NCBI GenBank assembly: GCA_946480465.1
Contig: CAMLJY010000053.1
Location: forward strand, 1-44,245
Direction: 5' to 3'
Length of the DNA stretch: 44,245 nt
Source: an uncultured Burkholderiales bacterium
GTDB taxonomy: Bacteria > Pseudomonadota > Gammaproteobacteria > Burkholderiales > Burkholderiaceae
The notes under the pieces were generated by a model that was not told the origin of the DNA, made no database searches, and saw nothing but the letters and a program-made list of their open reading frames with translations. Both the position numbers and the translations under genes were made by a program. Shown here one piece after another: positions 29,101 to 42,390 of the stretch; positions within the stretch are counted from its first letter, which is position 1; each line of letters begins with the position of its first letter.

Positions 29101-29326
29101 CGGTCTCCAGCTGGCCCGGAGCCGCGCCCGGCAGCGCCGCGGTGACGACGACCATCGGCAGGTCGATGTCGGGGAAGTTCTGGATCTTCATCGCCTTGAA
29201 GCCCAGCAGCCCCGCCAGCGTCAGCAGCATGAACAGCAGCAGCGACGGGATCGGGTTGCGGATCGACCAGGCGGAAACGTTGATGCCGATGCCGCCCGCG
29301 GGGTGGTCCCGGGTGGGGGCGTTCAT
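26180..29326 (-). CDS. RND efflux transporter permease subunit (HAE1/AcrB-like)
   Basis: 1048 residues, full length for a proton-driven RND pump. The architecture is TM1 (IPSLLLFMLLTLAGLLGF), a large periplasmic porter loop starting QNFPDIDLPMVVVTAALPGA, then a TM block. The proton-relay motif VVGILVDDAIVEIENI holds the paired Asp. A second porter loop and the C-terminal TM block (MVMLMGIATKNSILLVDYVI and GLGVDPSFRSPMAIVVIGG) follow. It should form a trimer in the inner membrane and export drugs, solvents or metabolites with the adaptor encoded just upstream. Adaptor stop and pump start overlap as ATGA. No outer-membrane channel gene is present in the window. Confidence 0.96.
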   Translation of the reverse strand: MNAPTRDHPAGGIGINVSAWSIRNPIPSLLLFMLLTLAGLLGFKAMKIQNFPDIDLPMVVVTAALPGAAPGQLETEVARKIENSIASVQGVKHIYANISDGVVVINTEFQLEKPVQEAVDDVRSAVSRVRSDLPADLRDPIIAKADLASTPILTYTVASSRMDDEALSWFVDNEVAKTLLAVKGVGAVSRVGGVSREVRIELDPARLLALNATASDISRQIRAMQQDASGGRADIGGVEQSVRTLATVQSADELARMNIPLSDGRRIRLDQVATVSDTVAERRQAALLNGKPVVGFEISRSRGAGELDVAAGVQAALEGLKQRHPDVTITEAFNFVDPAREGFEGSMKLLYEGAALAVLVVFLFLRDARATLVAAAALPLSAIPTFAAMHLLGFTLNGVTLVSLSLVVGILVDDAIVEIENIMRHLRMGKTPYQAAMEAADEIGMAVIATTFTLIAVFLPTAFMSGIVGRFFVQFGWTAAIAVFFSLVVARMLTPMMAAYLMKPPKRERPEAGWLRIYGRWAAWCLRHRWWTMLATAAFFAGSLMLIPLLPTGFIPPDDLSQTQVTLTLPPGSTLQQTLKTAEQARAIIAEHPHVKMVYTAIGGGRSGADPFAPQGGAEVRKAVLTINMTPRQERSGISKQDIEAQLREALQVVPGAQVKVAFGGSAEKYVLVLAGDDGAALQQHARLVERELRGIPGIGNITSTSSLQRPELIVRPDFARMSDLGVTSAGLADALRIATAGDYDQGLAKLNLSQRQVPVVVRLPAEARQDLELLARLPVPGAKGPVMLGNVATLSVGSGPAQIDRFDRQRNVNFEIELNGQPLGEVEQQAMALPSLQNLPPGVSRRSIGDAEAMADLFGGFLLAMAAGVLCIYVVLVLLFKDFVQPVTILAALVLSVPGAFLALFIAQSSLSMPSMIGMVMLMGIATKNSILLVDYVIIARRDHGLSRWDAMLDACRKRARPIVMTTIAMGAGMTPIALGLGVDPSFRSPMAIVVIGGLITSTFLSLLVIPVVFTFVDDLHQWFMGRWRRRFGHGRPPAAVAPQGAE

Positions 29327-30441
29327 TGCACGACCTTCACCGTGTCGCCGTCGGCCAGGAAGGCGCCGCCGGCAGCCACCACCCGCGCATCAGCCGCCAG
29401 GCCGCCGGTGATCTCGACCCGGTCGCCGACGCGGCGGCCGACGCCGACCTTGGTGAGGCTGACCTTGCCGTCGGCGCCCAGCCGGTGCACGTAGCTGAAG
29501 CCATCGCGCAGCAGCACCGCGGTTTGCGGCAGCGTCAGCCCGGGCGCGGAGCCGAAGGCGAACTCGCCGCGAACGAACATGCCGGGCCGGGCGTCGCTGC
29601 CGGCGTCGAGGTCGACGTAGACGATGCCGTTGCGGGTCTGCGCATCGACCACCGGGCCGACGATGCGCACCTTGCCTTTGACGGTCTGGCCGCTGGCGGT
29701 CGTCACCGTCGCCGCCAGCCCCGGCTTCAGGCGCGCCATGTCGCTGCCCGGCACCTCGGCACGCCACTCCAGCCGCCCGCGCCGGATCAGGCGGAACAGC
29801 TCCTGGCCGGGCTGGGCCATCGCGCCTTCGGTGGCCCAGCGGGCGCTGACCACGCCGTCGTCCGGCGCGACGATGCGGGTCTGCGCCAGCCGCACCTCGT
29901 CGGCGCGCACCCGGGCGCGCGCCGATTCGACCCGCGCCTTCGCGGTGCGCTCGGCGGTCAGCATCTGGGTGATCTGGGCCTGGCTGTAGGCGCCGCTGCC
30001 GGCCAGCTGGCGGCCGCGGTCGGCATTGGCCGTGGCCTCGGCCAGCAGTGCCTCGGCCTCGGCCTGCGCGGCCTTGCTCTGCGCCAGCTCCGCGGCCAGC
30101 GTGTCGGACGACAGCCGCGCCAGCAACTGGCCGCGCTTGACGCGGTCGCCCACCGCCGCGCGCACCTCCACCAGGCGCAGGCCGGCGGTCTCGGCGCCGA
30201 TCACCACCTCCTGCCAGGCGCCGATGCTGCCGGCGGCCGACAGCTTCAGCGGCCACTCGCTCTTCTGCGGTGTCGTCGCCTGCACGGTCAGCGCGGTGCG
30301 CGCCGGGGCCGACGCCGCATTCGGCGACGGGGCCGCGGCCGCCGGACCCTGGGCGGTCACCGGCCGCATCGACACCGCCAGCGCCAGCAGCGCCGCCGCG
30401 GGCAGCAGGGGCAGCACCGGGCGCCAGTACCGCACGCACAT
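29323..30441 (-). CDS. RND efflux periplasmic adaptor (membrane-fusion protein)
   Basis: About 372 residues from the ATG at 30441, which places a clean signal peptide (CVRYWRPVLPLLPAAALLAL) at the N terminus. ATGs at 30480, 30513 and 30588 are alternatives, none with a good ribosome site. Domains are a lipoyl/barrel-sandwich region (ETAGLRLVEVRAAVGDRVKR, VAPDDGVVSARWATEGA), a coiled-coil hairpin (AELAQSKAAQAEAEALLAEA to MLTAERTAKARVESARARV), and a beta-barrel domain with a membrane-proximal end (LPQTAVLLRDG and KVGVGRRVGDRVEITGGL). It links the inner-membrane pump to an outer-membrane channel. Translation of the pump is coupled through a 4-base overlap. Confidence 0.9.
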   Translation of the reverse strand: MCVRYWRPVLPLLPAAALLALAVSMRPVTAQGPAAAAPSPNAASAPARTALTVQATTPQKSEWPLKLSAAGSIGAWQEVVIGAETAGLRLVEVRAAVGDRVKRGQLLARLSSDTLAAELAQSKAAQAEAEALLAEATANADRGRQLAGSGAYSQAQITQMLTAERTAKARVESARARVRADEVRLAQTRIVAPDDGVVSARWATEGAMAQPGQELFRLIRRGRLEWRAEVPGSDMARLKPGLAATVTTASGQTVKGKVRIVGPVVDAQTRNGIVYVDLDAGSDARPGMFVRGEFAFGSAPGLTLPQTAVLLRDGFSYVHRLGADGKVSLTKVGVGRRVGDRVEITGGLAADARVVAAGGAFLADGDTVKVVQ

Positions 30442-30672
30442 CGTTCGGATGAAGTCGGGACACAGGCGCTTCGCGAGCATGGGGAGACAGCGGGCGGTGG
30501 CGGAACCGGCCATGTTGACATGCCGGTGCGGCCGTTCCGTTTCAGTTCCCCGCGGCGAGTCGGGAGATGCCCGCGCTTTGATTGCCATTTCTATCGATTC
30601 ATCGCCACGGCAGGCGACCAGAATCGCCAGGCATGCCGACCGTCCGAAAGTCGGTGGGTGGATATCGTCGCC

Positions 30673-36440
<5,768 letters not shown>

Positions 36441-36608
36441 GCCGCGGGCGTCCCCAGGGGCGCCCATCGGGCACCCGGGGGCCGACCGCGCGTCGCCACA
36501 GCGCGCCCGTCGCGTCCGGGCCGCAGGCTCTGGTCTTCCATACAGTATCCTTGCGGTTTTGCGCGCGGCGTCCCCTGCCGCGCCCGATCTCCCGAGGAGG
36601 ACTCCCCG

Positions 36609-36845
36609 ATGGCCAAGGAAGAGGTCAAGACCCGCATCGAGCCGGACGGCTTGCGCTACAAGAGCAAGGCCCCCGGATCGCCCTTCGCGCCGGCCGGTGC
36701 GTTCGGTGGTTCCACGATGTCGTGCTTCCTGTGCGGCGTGCACCGCCCCCGCGCGATGCTGAAGATGCGCAAGCTGCTGGGCCGCTCGCAGACCGTGTGC
36801 GATCCGTCCTGCAAGGCGGTGGCCGAGCAGACCGGCAACCCCTGA
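36609..36845 (+). CDS. Small Cys-containing protein of unknown function (78 aa)
   Basis: 78 residues with a strong AGGAGG 7-12 bases before the ATG. It is basic at both ends. The centre holds four-Cys spacing, Ser-Cys-Phe-Leu-Cys-Gly-Val-His then Val-Cys-Asp-Pro-Ser-Cys (CxxC ... CxxxC), and a nearby His in GVHRPRAML. This would suit a small zinc-ribbon-like or treble-clef-like fold. The run RAMLKMRKLLGRSQTV is a basic helix that could contact nucleic acid. It lies about 110 bases upstream of the UvrD-like helicase on the same strand and may be co-transcribed with it. The family is not recognised. Confidence 0.75.
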   Translation: MAKEEVKTRIEPDGLRYKSKAPGSPFAPAGAFGGSTMSCFLCGVHRPRAMLKMRKLLGRSQTVCDPSCKAVAEQTGNP

Positions 36846-36955
36846 AGCACCGGGTGCGCGGCACGCCCGATTGCTGACCCGCCGCGGGGCGCCGCCGGTG
36901 TCCCGCGGCGCCCCACCCAGGCCGCCGCGTCCGCCCCTCTCCTGCCCCTCCCGCC

Positions 36956-39028
36956 GTGGCCCTTCCTGCCGTGCTGGCCGCGGCCGATCCCTTCGACACC
37001 CTGAATCCCGAGCAGCGCGCCGCCGTCGAGCACGGCGACGAGCCGCTGCTGGTCATCGCCGGCGCCGGTTCCGGCAAGACGCTGACGCTCACCGCGCGCG
37101 TCGCCCGCCTCGTGCTGCAGGGCGCGGATCCGCAGCGCCTGCTGCTGCTGACCTTCTCCCGCCGCGCGGCGCAGGACATGCAGCGCCGCGCCGGCCGCCT
37201 GCTGCACCAGGCCCTGGGCCTGGGAGCCATGCAGCAGCCGCCCGCGCTGCCCTGGGCCGGCACCTTCCACGCCATCGGCGCGCGCCTGTTGCGCGAGCAT
37301 GCCGGCGCGCTGGGCCTGTCCGAGCACTTCACCATCGCCGACCGCAGTGACGCCGAGGACCTGATGGGCCTGACGCGGCAGGAACTCGGCTTCGCCGCCA
37401 CCCACCAGCGCTTTCCGCTGAAGGGCACCTGCCTGGCCATCTACTCGCGCTGCGTCAATGCCCAGGCCCCGCTGTCGCGCGTGCTGGCCGAGCACTACCC
37501 CTGGTGCGCCGGCTGGGAAGCGGAGCTGAAGCGGCTGTTCCGCGCCTACGTCGGCGCCAAGCAGCAGCAACACACGCTGGACTACGACGACCTGCTGCTG
37601 GCCTGGGACACGGCGATGCAGGACGCTGACTTCGCGCGCTATCTCGGCAGCCGCTTCGACCACGTGCTGGTCGACGAGTACCAGGACACCAACCGCCTGC
37701 AGGCCGCGGTGCTGAAGGCGCTGAAGCCGGCCGGCCGCGGCCTCACGGTGGTGGGCGACGACGCGCAGGCCATCTACTCCTTCCGCGCCGCCGAGGTGCG
37801 CAACATCCTCGAATTTCCCGCGCAGTACGCCCCGGCCGCCCGCGTGCTGGCGCTGGAGCGCAACTACCGCTCGACGCCGGGCATCCTCGCCGCCTCCAAC
37901 GCGGTGATCGCGCTGGCGCCCGAGCGCCACGCCAAGACCCTGTGGACCGACCGCCCGGCGGCCGGGGCGCCGCGCCTGGTCAGCGTGGACGACGAAGCGG
38001 CGCAGGCCGCCTGGGTCGCCGATGAGGTGCTGCGCCAGCGCGAGGCCGGCGTGAAGCTGACCGCGCAGGCGGTGCTCTTCCGCACCGGCCACCACAGTGC
38101 AGCGCTCGAACTCGAGCTGACGCGCCGCCGCATCCCCTTCGTCAAGTACGGTGGCCTGAAATTCCTCGAGGCCGCACACGTCAAGGACCTGCTCGCGGTG
38201 CTGCGCTGGGCCGAGAACCCGAAGAGCCGCCTGGCCGGCTTCCGCGTCGCGCAGCTGGTCCCCGGCATCGGCCCGGCCACCGCCCGCGCACTGCTGGACG
38301 CGATGGATGCCGCGCCGGACGCCGCCGCGGCGCTGCAGGCCTTCGAGCCGCCGGCTGCCGCGCGCGAGGGCTGGGCGGCGCTGGCCGCGCTGATGCGGCA
38401 GCTGCGCACGCCGGGCAGCGCCTGGCCCGACGAGCTGGCCGCCATCCGCCAGTGGTACGAGCCGCATCTGGCCCGCCTGCACGGCGACGAAGCCGCGGTG
38501 CGCGCCGCCGACCTGGCGCAGCTGCAGCACATCGCCGCCGGCCATGCCACGCGCGAGCGCTTCCTGACCGAGCTGACGCTCGATCCGCCGCAAGCCACCA
38601 GCGACGAAGCCGGCCCGCCGCACCTGGACGAGGACTACCTGATCCTGTCGACCATCCACTCCGCCAAGGGCCAGGAGTGGTCGGCGGTGACGGTGCTCAA
38701 CGTCGTCGACGGCTGCATCCCGGCCGACGTCAGCGCCGGCAGCAGCCTGCAACTGGAGGAAGAGCGCCGCCTGCTCTACGTCGCGATGACCCGCGCGAAG
38801 CACCACCTGTCGCTGATGGTGCCGCTGCGCTTCCACGTGACGCAGCAGGCGCGCCATGGCGACCGCCACCTCTACGGCGGCCTGAGCCGCTTCATCCCGC
38901 CGGCGGTCGCTTCCCTGTTCGAGCGCGTGGGTCCGGCCAACGCGGCACGCGCCATGCTGCGCGGCGACGGCGCCGCCGCCACGCCCCAGGTGAACGTGCG
39001 CGACCGCCTGCGCGCGGCCTGGGACTGA
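36956..39028 (+). CDS. UvrD/Rep-family SF1 DNA helicase
   Basis: 690 residues from GTG, with no strong ribosome site; GTG at 36971 is an alternative. The superfamily 1A motifs appear in order. Q motif LNPEQRAAV precedes Walker A IAGAGSGKTLTLTARV; then come motif Ia LLLTFSRRAAQDM and motif II VLVDEYQDTNRLQ. Motif III is VVGDDAQAIYSFRAAE, IV LERNYRSTPGIL, V ILSTIHSAKGQEWSAVTVL, and VI EEERRLLYVAMTRAKH. It is an ATP-driven 3'-5' DNA translocase, shorter than UvrD/Rep of E. coli at the C terminus and closer to the smaller UvrD-like helicases common in betaproteobacteria. It probably acts in repair or replication restart. It converges on the EamA gene at 39068. Confidence 0.93.
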   Translation: MALPAVLAAADPFDTLNPEQRAAVEHGDEPLLVIAGAGSGKTLTLTARVARLVLQGADPQRLLLLTFSRRAAQDMQRRAGRLLHQALGLGAMQQPPALPWAGTFHAIGARLLREHAGALGLSEHFTIADRSDAEDLMGLTRQELGFAATHQRFPLKGTCLAIYSRCVNAQAPLSRVLAEHYPWCAGWEAELKRLFRAYVGAKQQQHTLDYDDLLLAWDTAMQDADFARYLGSRFDHVLVDEYQDTNRLQAAVLKALKPAGRGLTVVGDDAQAIYSFRAAEVRNILEFPAQYAPAARVLALERNYRSTPGILAASNAVIALAPERHAKTLWTDRPAAGAPRLVSVDDEAAQAAWVADEVLRQREAGVKLTAQAVLFRTGHHSAALELELTRRRIPFVKYGGLKFLEAAHVKDLLAVLRWAENPKSRLAGFRVAQLVPGIGPATARALLDAMDAAPDAAAALQAFEPPAAAREGWAALAALMRQLRTPGSAWPDELAAIRQWYEPHLARLHGDEAAVRAADLAQLQHIAAGHATRERFLTELTLDPPQATSDEAGPPHLDEDYLILSTIHSAKGQEWSAVTVLNVVDGCIPADVSAGSSLQLEEERRLLYVAMTRAKHHLSLMVPLRFHVTQQARHGDRHLYGGLSRFIPPAVASLFERVGPANAARAMLRGDGAAATPQVNVRDRLRAAWD

Positions 39029-39032
39029 AACG

Positions 39033-39059
39033 CGGGCGGCACCGCCCGGTACCGGGCGG
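39033..39059. terminator. Palindromic hairpin between convergent helicase and EamA genes
   Basis: CCGCCCGGTACCGGGCGG (39042-39059) is a perfect 18-base palindrome. It overlaps a second inverted repeat, CGGGCGG-CA-CCGCCCG (39033-39048). It lies in the 39-base gap between two convergent stop codons. No T-run is present, so a terminator role is inferred from position and symmetry. Confidence 0.5.
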
Positions 39060-39067
39060 CGGCCGCG

Positions 39068-40030
39068 CTACCGCGGGTGCCCGCCCGTGCCCAGCCACGT
39101 GCCGGCGAGCACGGCTGCCAGCCCGGCCAGGTGCCAGGGGGTCAAGGTTTCGCCCAGCAGCAGCACGCCGAAGGCGACGCCGAAGATCGGCACCCAGTAG
39201 ACGTACAGCGCGGTGCGCGCGACACCCAGCGTCACCAGCGCGCGATTCCACACCAGCGCGCCGATGGCGGTGGCGAACACGCCCGACAGCACCAGCAGCC
39301 CCGCATCGGTGGCGCCGAAGCGCGCCAGTCCCTGCAGCGGCAGCGGGCGCAGCAGCGTCAGGTCGGCCACCAGCATCAGCGTGCCCACACCATGCACGGC
39401 CCAGCTCACGCTGGCCGAATCGCGCCCCGCCGCGAGCCCGCGCAGCAACGCGCCGCCCAGCACCCAGCTGGCCACCGAGGCCAGCACCAGCGCGTCGCCG
39501 ACACCGCCGCGCGCCAGTGCCGCGCCGCTTTTGCTGAGCACCACCATCGCCACGCCGCCGAAGCCCAGCGCCACGCCGGCCAGGCGGCGCAGCGTCAGCC
39601 GATCGCCCAGCAGCAGCGCCGCGACCAGGGCCGACACCAGCGGGTTCAACGCGATGATCAACGCGGCATTGGTGGCCGCGGTGCGGGCGATGCCCTCGGT
39701 GAACAGGAACTGGTTCAGGTAGACCATCAGCACCGCGCACACGGCCACCCGGCCGAGTTCACGCGGGGTGAAGCGCGGCCAGGGCAGCCGGCGCCACCAC
39801 AGCACCGCACTGATCGCGAGCGCCGCCACCACCATGCGCAGCACCGCGATCAGCATCGGCTCGAAGCGCTCGATCAGCAGCTTGACGACGCTCACGTTCA
39901 GGCCCCACACCGCCATCGTCGCCAGCAGCAGCCAGCGCATGGCGTCGGCCTCGGCCGGCCGGCCGGCGGGTGGCACCGGCGTGGCCGGGTCCGCGGGGCG
40001 CTCGGCCGCGGGGGAGGGTTCGGAGGACAT
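39068..40030 (-). CDS. EamA/DMT-superfamily transporter
   Basis: 320 residues with ten predicted membrane helices in two EamA repeats. The first starts MRWLLLATMAVWGLNVSVVK, with IARTAATNAALIIALNPLVS. The second includes WVLGGALLRGLAAG and ends ETLTPWHLAGLAAVLAGTWL. Such proteins are drug/metabolite exporters with unpredictable substrates. The first 30 residues are Pro/Ala/Glu-rich; an ATG at 39940 with GAGG upstream would remove them and is a plausible true start. The gene diverges from the GNAT gene with only 36 bases between start codons. A second, distinct EamA gene is at 13703-14617. Confidence 0.9.
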   Translation of the reverse strand: MSSEPSPAAERPADPATPVPPAGRPAEADAMRWLLLATMAVWGLNVSVVKLLIERFEPMLIAVLRMVVAALAISAVLWWRRLPWPRFTPRELGRVAVCAVLMVYLNQFLFTEGIARTAATNAALIIALNPLVSALVAALLLGDRLTLRRLAGVALGFGGVAMVVLSKSGAALARGGVGDALVLASVASWVLGGALLRGLAAGRDSASVSWAVHGVGTLMLVADLTLLRPLPLQGLARFGATDAGLLVLSGVFATAIGALVWNRALVTLGVARTALYVYWVPIFGVAFGVLLLGETLTPWHLAGLAAVLAGTWLGTGGHPR

Positions 40031-40066
40031 CGCGCATTGTGTGGGCCGGTGCTAGATTCATCGGCC

Positions 40067-40546
40067 ATGGACTCGCGCGCCGTCACGCTCCGGCTTGCCC
40101 GTGCCGCCGATGCGCGGACGATGGCGGTGATGTCGCGCGACCTGATCGAAGCCGGCCTGCCCTGGCGCTACCACACGGTGCACATGCTGCGCCTGATGGC
40201 CGATGACGAGACGATCGCGCTGGTGGCCGACGACTCCGCCGGCATCCAGGGATTCGCGGTGATGCAGTTCGGCGACGAGCGCGCCCACCTGGTGCTGCTG
40301 TGCGTGCGCCCGGCGCTGCAGCGCCGCGGCATCGGCCGCCGCCTGCTCGACTGGCTGCTGGCCTCGGCGCGTGTCGCCGGCATCGCCCGCGTGCAGCTGG
40401 AACTGCGGGCCGACAACCCGGCCGCGCACAGCTTCTACCGCCAGCACGGCTTCGAGGACGGCGCCTGGCTGCCGGGCTACTACGACGGCCTGGTCGCCGC
40501 GCGGCGCATGGCGCTGGTGCTGCGGAGTACGCCGCCGGCCGACTGA
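40067..40546 (+). CDS. GNAT-family N-acetyltransferase
   Basis: 159 residues. The GNAT fold is visible from VTLRLARAADARTMAVMSRD at the N terminus. The strand QGFAVMQFGDERAHLVLLCV leads into acetyl-CoA motif A, where RRGIGRRLLDWLL binds the pyrophosphate. Motif B is VQLELRADNPAAHSFYRQHG, then FEDGAWLPGYYDG. It transfers an acetyl group to an amine on a small molecule or protein; the acceptor is unknown. The resemblance to RimI is general rather than specific. A -10-like TAGATT (40053-40058) lies only 8 bases before the ATG, so the message may be nearly leaderless. Confidence 0.9.
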   Translation: MDSRAVTLRLARAADARTMAVMSRDLIEAGLPWRYHTVHMLRLMADDETIALVADDSAGIQGFAVMQFGDERAHLVLLCVRPALQRRGIGRRLLDWLLASARVAGIARVQLELRADNPAAHSFYRQHGFEDGAWLPGYYDGLVAARRMALVLRSTPPAD

Positions 40547-40548
40547 AG

Positions 40549-40596
40549 TCGCGCGGCGCGACAGATACGCCACCAATCCCGCGCTGTTTCGCGAAA
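40549..40596. repeat. Two short palindromes upstream of the sigma-28 promoter
   Basis: TCGCGC-G-GCGCGA (40549-40561) lies just after the GNAT stop. TTTCGCGAAA (40587-40596) is a perfect 10-bp palindrome that overlaps the -35 of the sigma-28 promoter. The second is in a position to be an operator. Confidence 0.45.
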
Positions 40597-40619
40597 GTTA
40601 CGGCGCGAACGGCCGATAT
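40593..40619 (+). promoter_or_regulatory. Sigma-28 (FliA) flagellar-class promoter
   Basis: GAAAGTTA (40593-40600), then exactly 11 bases, then GCCGATAT (40612-40619). The enterobacterial consensus is TAAAGTTT-N11-GCCGATAA. The match is therefore 13 of 16 positions with ideal spacing, and it lies wholly inside the 133-base gap between the GNAT and receiver genes. Transcription would start near 40626, giving a leader of about 54 bases. Confidence 0.8.
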
Positions 40620-40679
40620 GCTTGTGACGTCCCGCGCCATTGCGCTGCCCGCGGCCTGATCCGCCCCGGCTGAACACCG

Positions 40680-42233
40680 ATGAACGACTACCTGCTGTGG
40701 GCCCTCGGGGCCGTGATCGTGTTGTGGCTGCTGGCCGGCCGTCCGGGCTGGCCGCGCCGACAGCGCGACGAGTCCGCCCAGGCCGCCGACCCGGCATCGT
40801 CGCTGACCGGCGAGGCCATCACCACCCAGGCCGCCAGCGAGGAAACCGACGCGCTGGCACGCCAGCAACTGGCCACGGCCGCGCGGGAAGCCGCCGAGCG
40901 CGAAGCAGCGGAGCGGGAAGCCGCCGAACGGGAAGCAGCGGAGCGCGCGCTTGCCGAGCACGAAGCAGCCGAACGCGCCGCCGCCGAGCGCATCGAAGCC
41001 GAGCGCATCGAAGCCGAGCGCGCCGAAGCGGAGCGAGCCGAAGCCAGCCGCCTCGCTGCCGAACGCCTGTTGGCCGCCGAGCGCGAAGCAGCCGAACAGG
41101 CCGAACAGGCCGAACAGGCCGAACGGGCCGAACAGGCCGAAGCCGAACGCCTGGCCGCCGAGAGCGCAGCCGCGGCCCGGCTCGAAGCCGAGCAGGCCGA
41201 AGCGGCGCGCCTCGAGGCCGAGCGCATGGCTGCCGAACGTGCCGAGGCAGAGCGCGCTGAAGCGGCCCGCATTGAAGCCGAGCGAGCCGAGGCAGCACGC
41301 ATCGCCGCCGAACAGGCGGAGGCAACGCGCATCGAGGCCGAGCGCGCGGAAGCCGCACGCCTCGAGGCCGAACGGGCCGAGACAGCACGGGCCGAGGCAG
41401 CACGCGCCGAAGCGGCACGGATCGAAGCCGAGCGAATCGAAGCCGAGCGCGCCGAGGCAGCGCGGGCCGAGGCCGCCCGCATCGCCGCCAAACAGGCGGA
41501 GGCAATGCGCATCGAAGCCGAGCGCGCGGAAGCCGCACGCCTCGAGGCCGAGCGCGCGCAGGCGGCGCGCCTGGAAGCCGAACGGGCGGAAGCCGAACGG
41601 CTGGCGGCCGAGCGCGCGGAAGCGCAGCGCCGGGAAACGGCCCGTCAGGCGGCCGAACTGCAGGCCCGCCTGGCCGCGGAACGCGCGGCGGCCGAACGCG
41701 CGGCTGCCGAGCGTGCAGCTGCTGAACGCGCCGCGGCCGAACGCCTGGCCGCCGAGGAGCGCGCCCGGGCCGAAGCCCAGGCCGCCGCCCAGCGCGAAGC
41801 GCAGCGCCGCGCCGCGCCGCCGCCGCGCCCCGCGCACCAGATCCTGGTGATGGTCGCCGACGACTCCAAGGTCGTCCGCGTCAAGACCAGCCGCGTGCTG
41901 GCCAAGCACGAGTACCGCGTTGCCCTGGCCGAGGACGGCATGGATGCGGTGAAGCTGATGGGCGACGCGATGCCCGACGTGCTGATCACCGACGTCGAGA
42001 TGCCCGGCATGGACGGCTTCGAGCTGACCCGCCATGTGCGCGGCAACCCGGCCAGCGCCAACATCCCGATCATCATGATCACCTCGTCGGACGACAAGCA
42101 CCGGGCCGAGGCCCTGGCCGCCGGCGTCACCGTGCTGATGGGCAAGCCCTACGAAGAAGACGCGCTGATCGCGCAGATCCGCGCCGCACTGGCCGCCAGC
42201 CCCGCCACGGCGGCCGAACTGGCGCTCGAGTAG
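40680..42233 (+). CDS. Membrane-anchored receiver-domain protein on a long Ala/Glu/Arg helical stalk
   Basis: 517 residues in four parts. Residues 3-20 form one TM helix ([17 protein letters not shown]), and the basic RPGWPRRQR after it puts the rest in the cytoplasm. A short polar linker follows. Residues about 58-380 are almost only Ala, Glu and Arg with few Ile/Leu/Gln, in a 5-residue Arg-x-x-Ala-Glu pattern; residues 156-315 show a 10-residue superperiod. Arg/Glu at i and i+4 favours a single stable helix or coiled coil. After a Pro hinge, residues about 386-505 form a CheY-like receiver with an intact site: Asp394/Asp395, Asp438 in [12 protein letters not shown], and Lys489 in GKPYEE. 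From memory the receiver resembles those of ChpA-like chemotaxis hybrids. The ribosome site is weak; the promoter is sigma-28 type. Confidence 0.88.
   Translation: MNDYLLWALGAVIVLWLLAGRPGWPRRQRDESAQAADPASSLTGEAITTQAASEETDALARQQLATAAREAAEREAAEREAAEREAAERALAEHEAAERAAAERIEAERIEAERAEAERAEASRLAAERLLAAEREAAEQAEQAEQAERAEQAEAERLAAESAAAARLEAEQAEAARLEAERMAAERAEAERAEAARIEAERAEAARIAAEQAEATRIEAERAEAARLEAERAETARAEAARAEAARIEAERIEAERAEAARAEAARIAAKQAEAMRIEAERAEAARLEAERAQAARLEAERAEAERLAAERAEAQRRETARQAAELQARLAAERAAAERAAAERAAAERAAAERLAAEERARAEAQAAAQREAQRRAAPPPRPAHQILVMVADDSKVVRVKTSRVLAKHEYRVALAEDGMDAVKLMGDAMPDVLITDVEMPGMDGFELTRHVRGNPASANIPIIMITSSDDKHRAEALAAGVTVLMGKPYEEDALIAQIRAALAASPATAAELALE
41093..41624. repeat. 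In-frame 15-bp / 30-bp degenerate repeats encoding the helical stalk
   Basis: A local run of 9-base units (GCCGAACAG-like, 41093-41140) is followed by sixteen 30-base units (41145-41624). Each encodes ten residues of the form [10 protein letters not shown]. Synonymous codons vary between units, so conservation is stronger in the protein than in the DNA, which points to selection on the helix. Confidence 0.8.
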
Positions 42234-42390
42234 ACCCGCCCGGCCGAACGGGCCCTCGGCGCGCCGGGCGCCCGCCCGCGCCCACGCCTGCGCCAGTCCC
42301 TGTCCCTGTCCCTGCCTCAGAGCCCGCGCCGCCTGCGCGGGCCCCGGGCTTGCCGGCATCCTCAGCCTCCCCGGAGCCCGTGAGAGCACG

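Noticed and set aside
30514..30545. TTGACA as -35 of a strong promoter for the hybrid kinase
   Set aside because: No -10-like hexamer occurs at 16-18 bases downstream, so I do not call it a promoter.
29326..30657. Extension of the hybrid kinase frame ~1300 bases upstream
   Set aside because: The frame stays open opposite the RND adaptor gene. The extension is His/Arg/Gln-rich and has no domain, so the real start is at a GTG near 30673.
40680..41830. Assignment of the stalk protein as TolA or TonB
   Set aside because: The Ala/Glu/Arg helix looks TolA-like, but the positive residues follow the TM helix, the C terminus is a complete receiver domain, and no Tol genes are adjacent.
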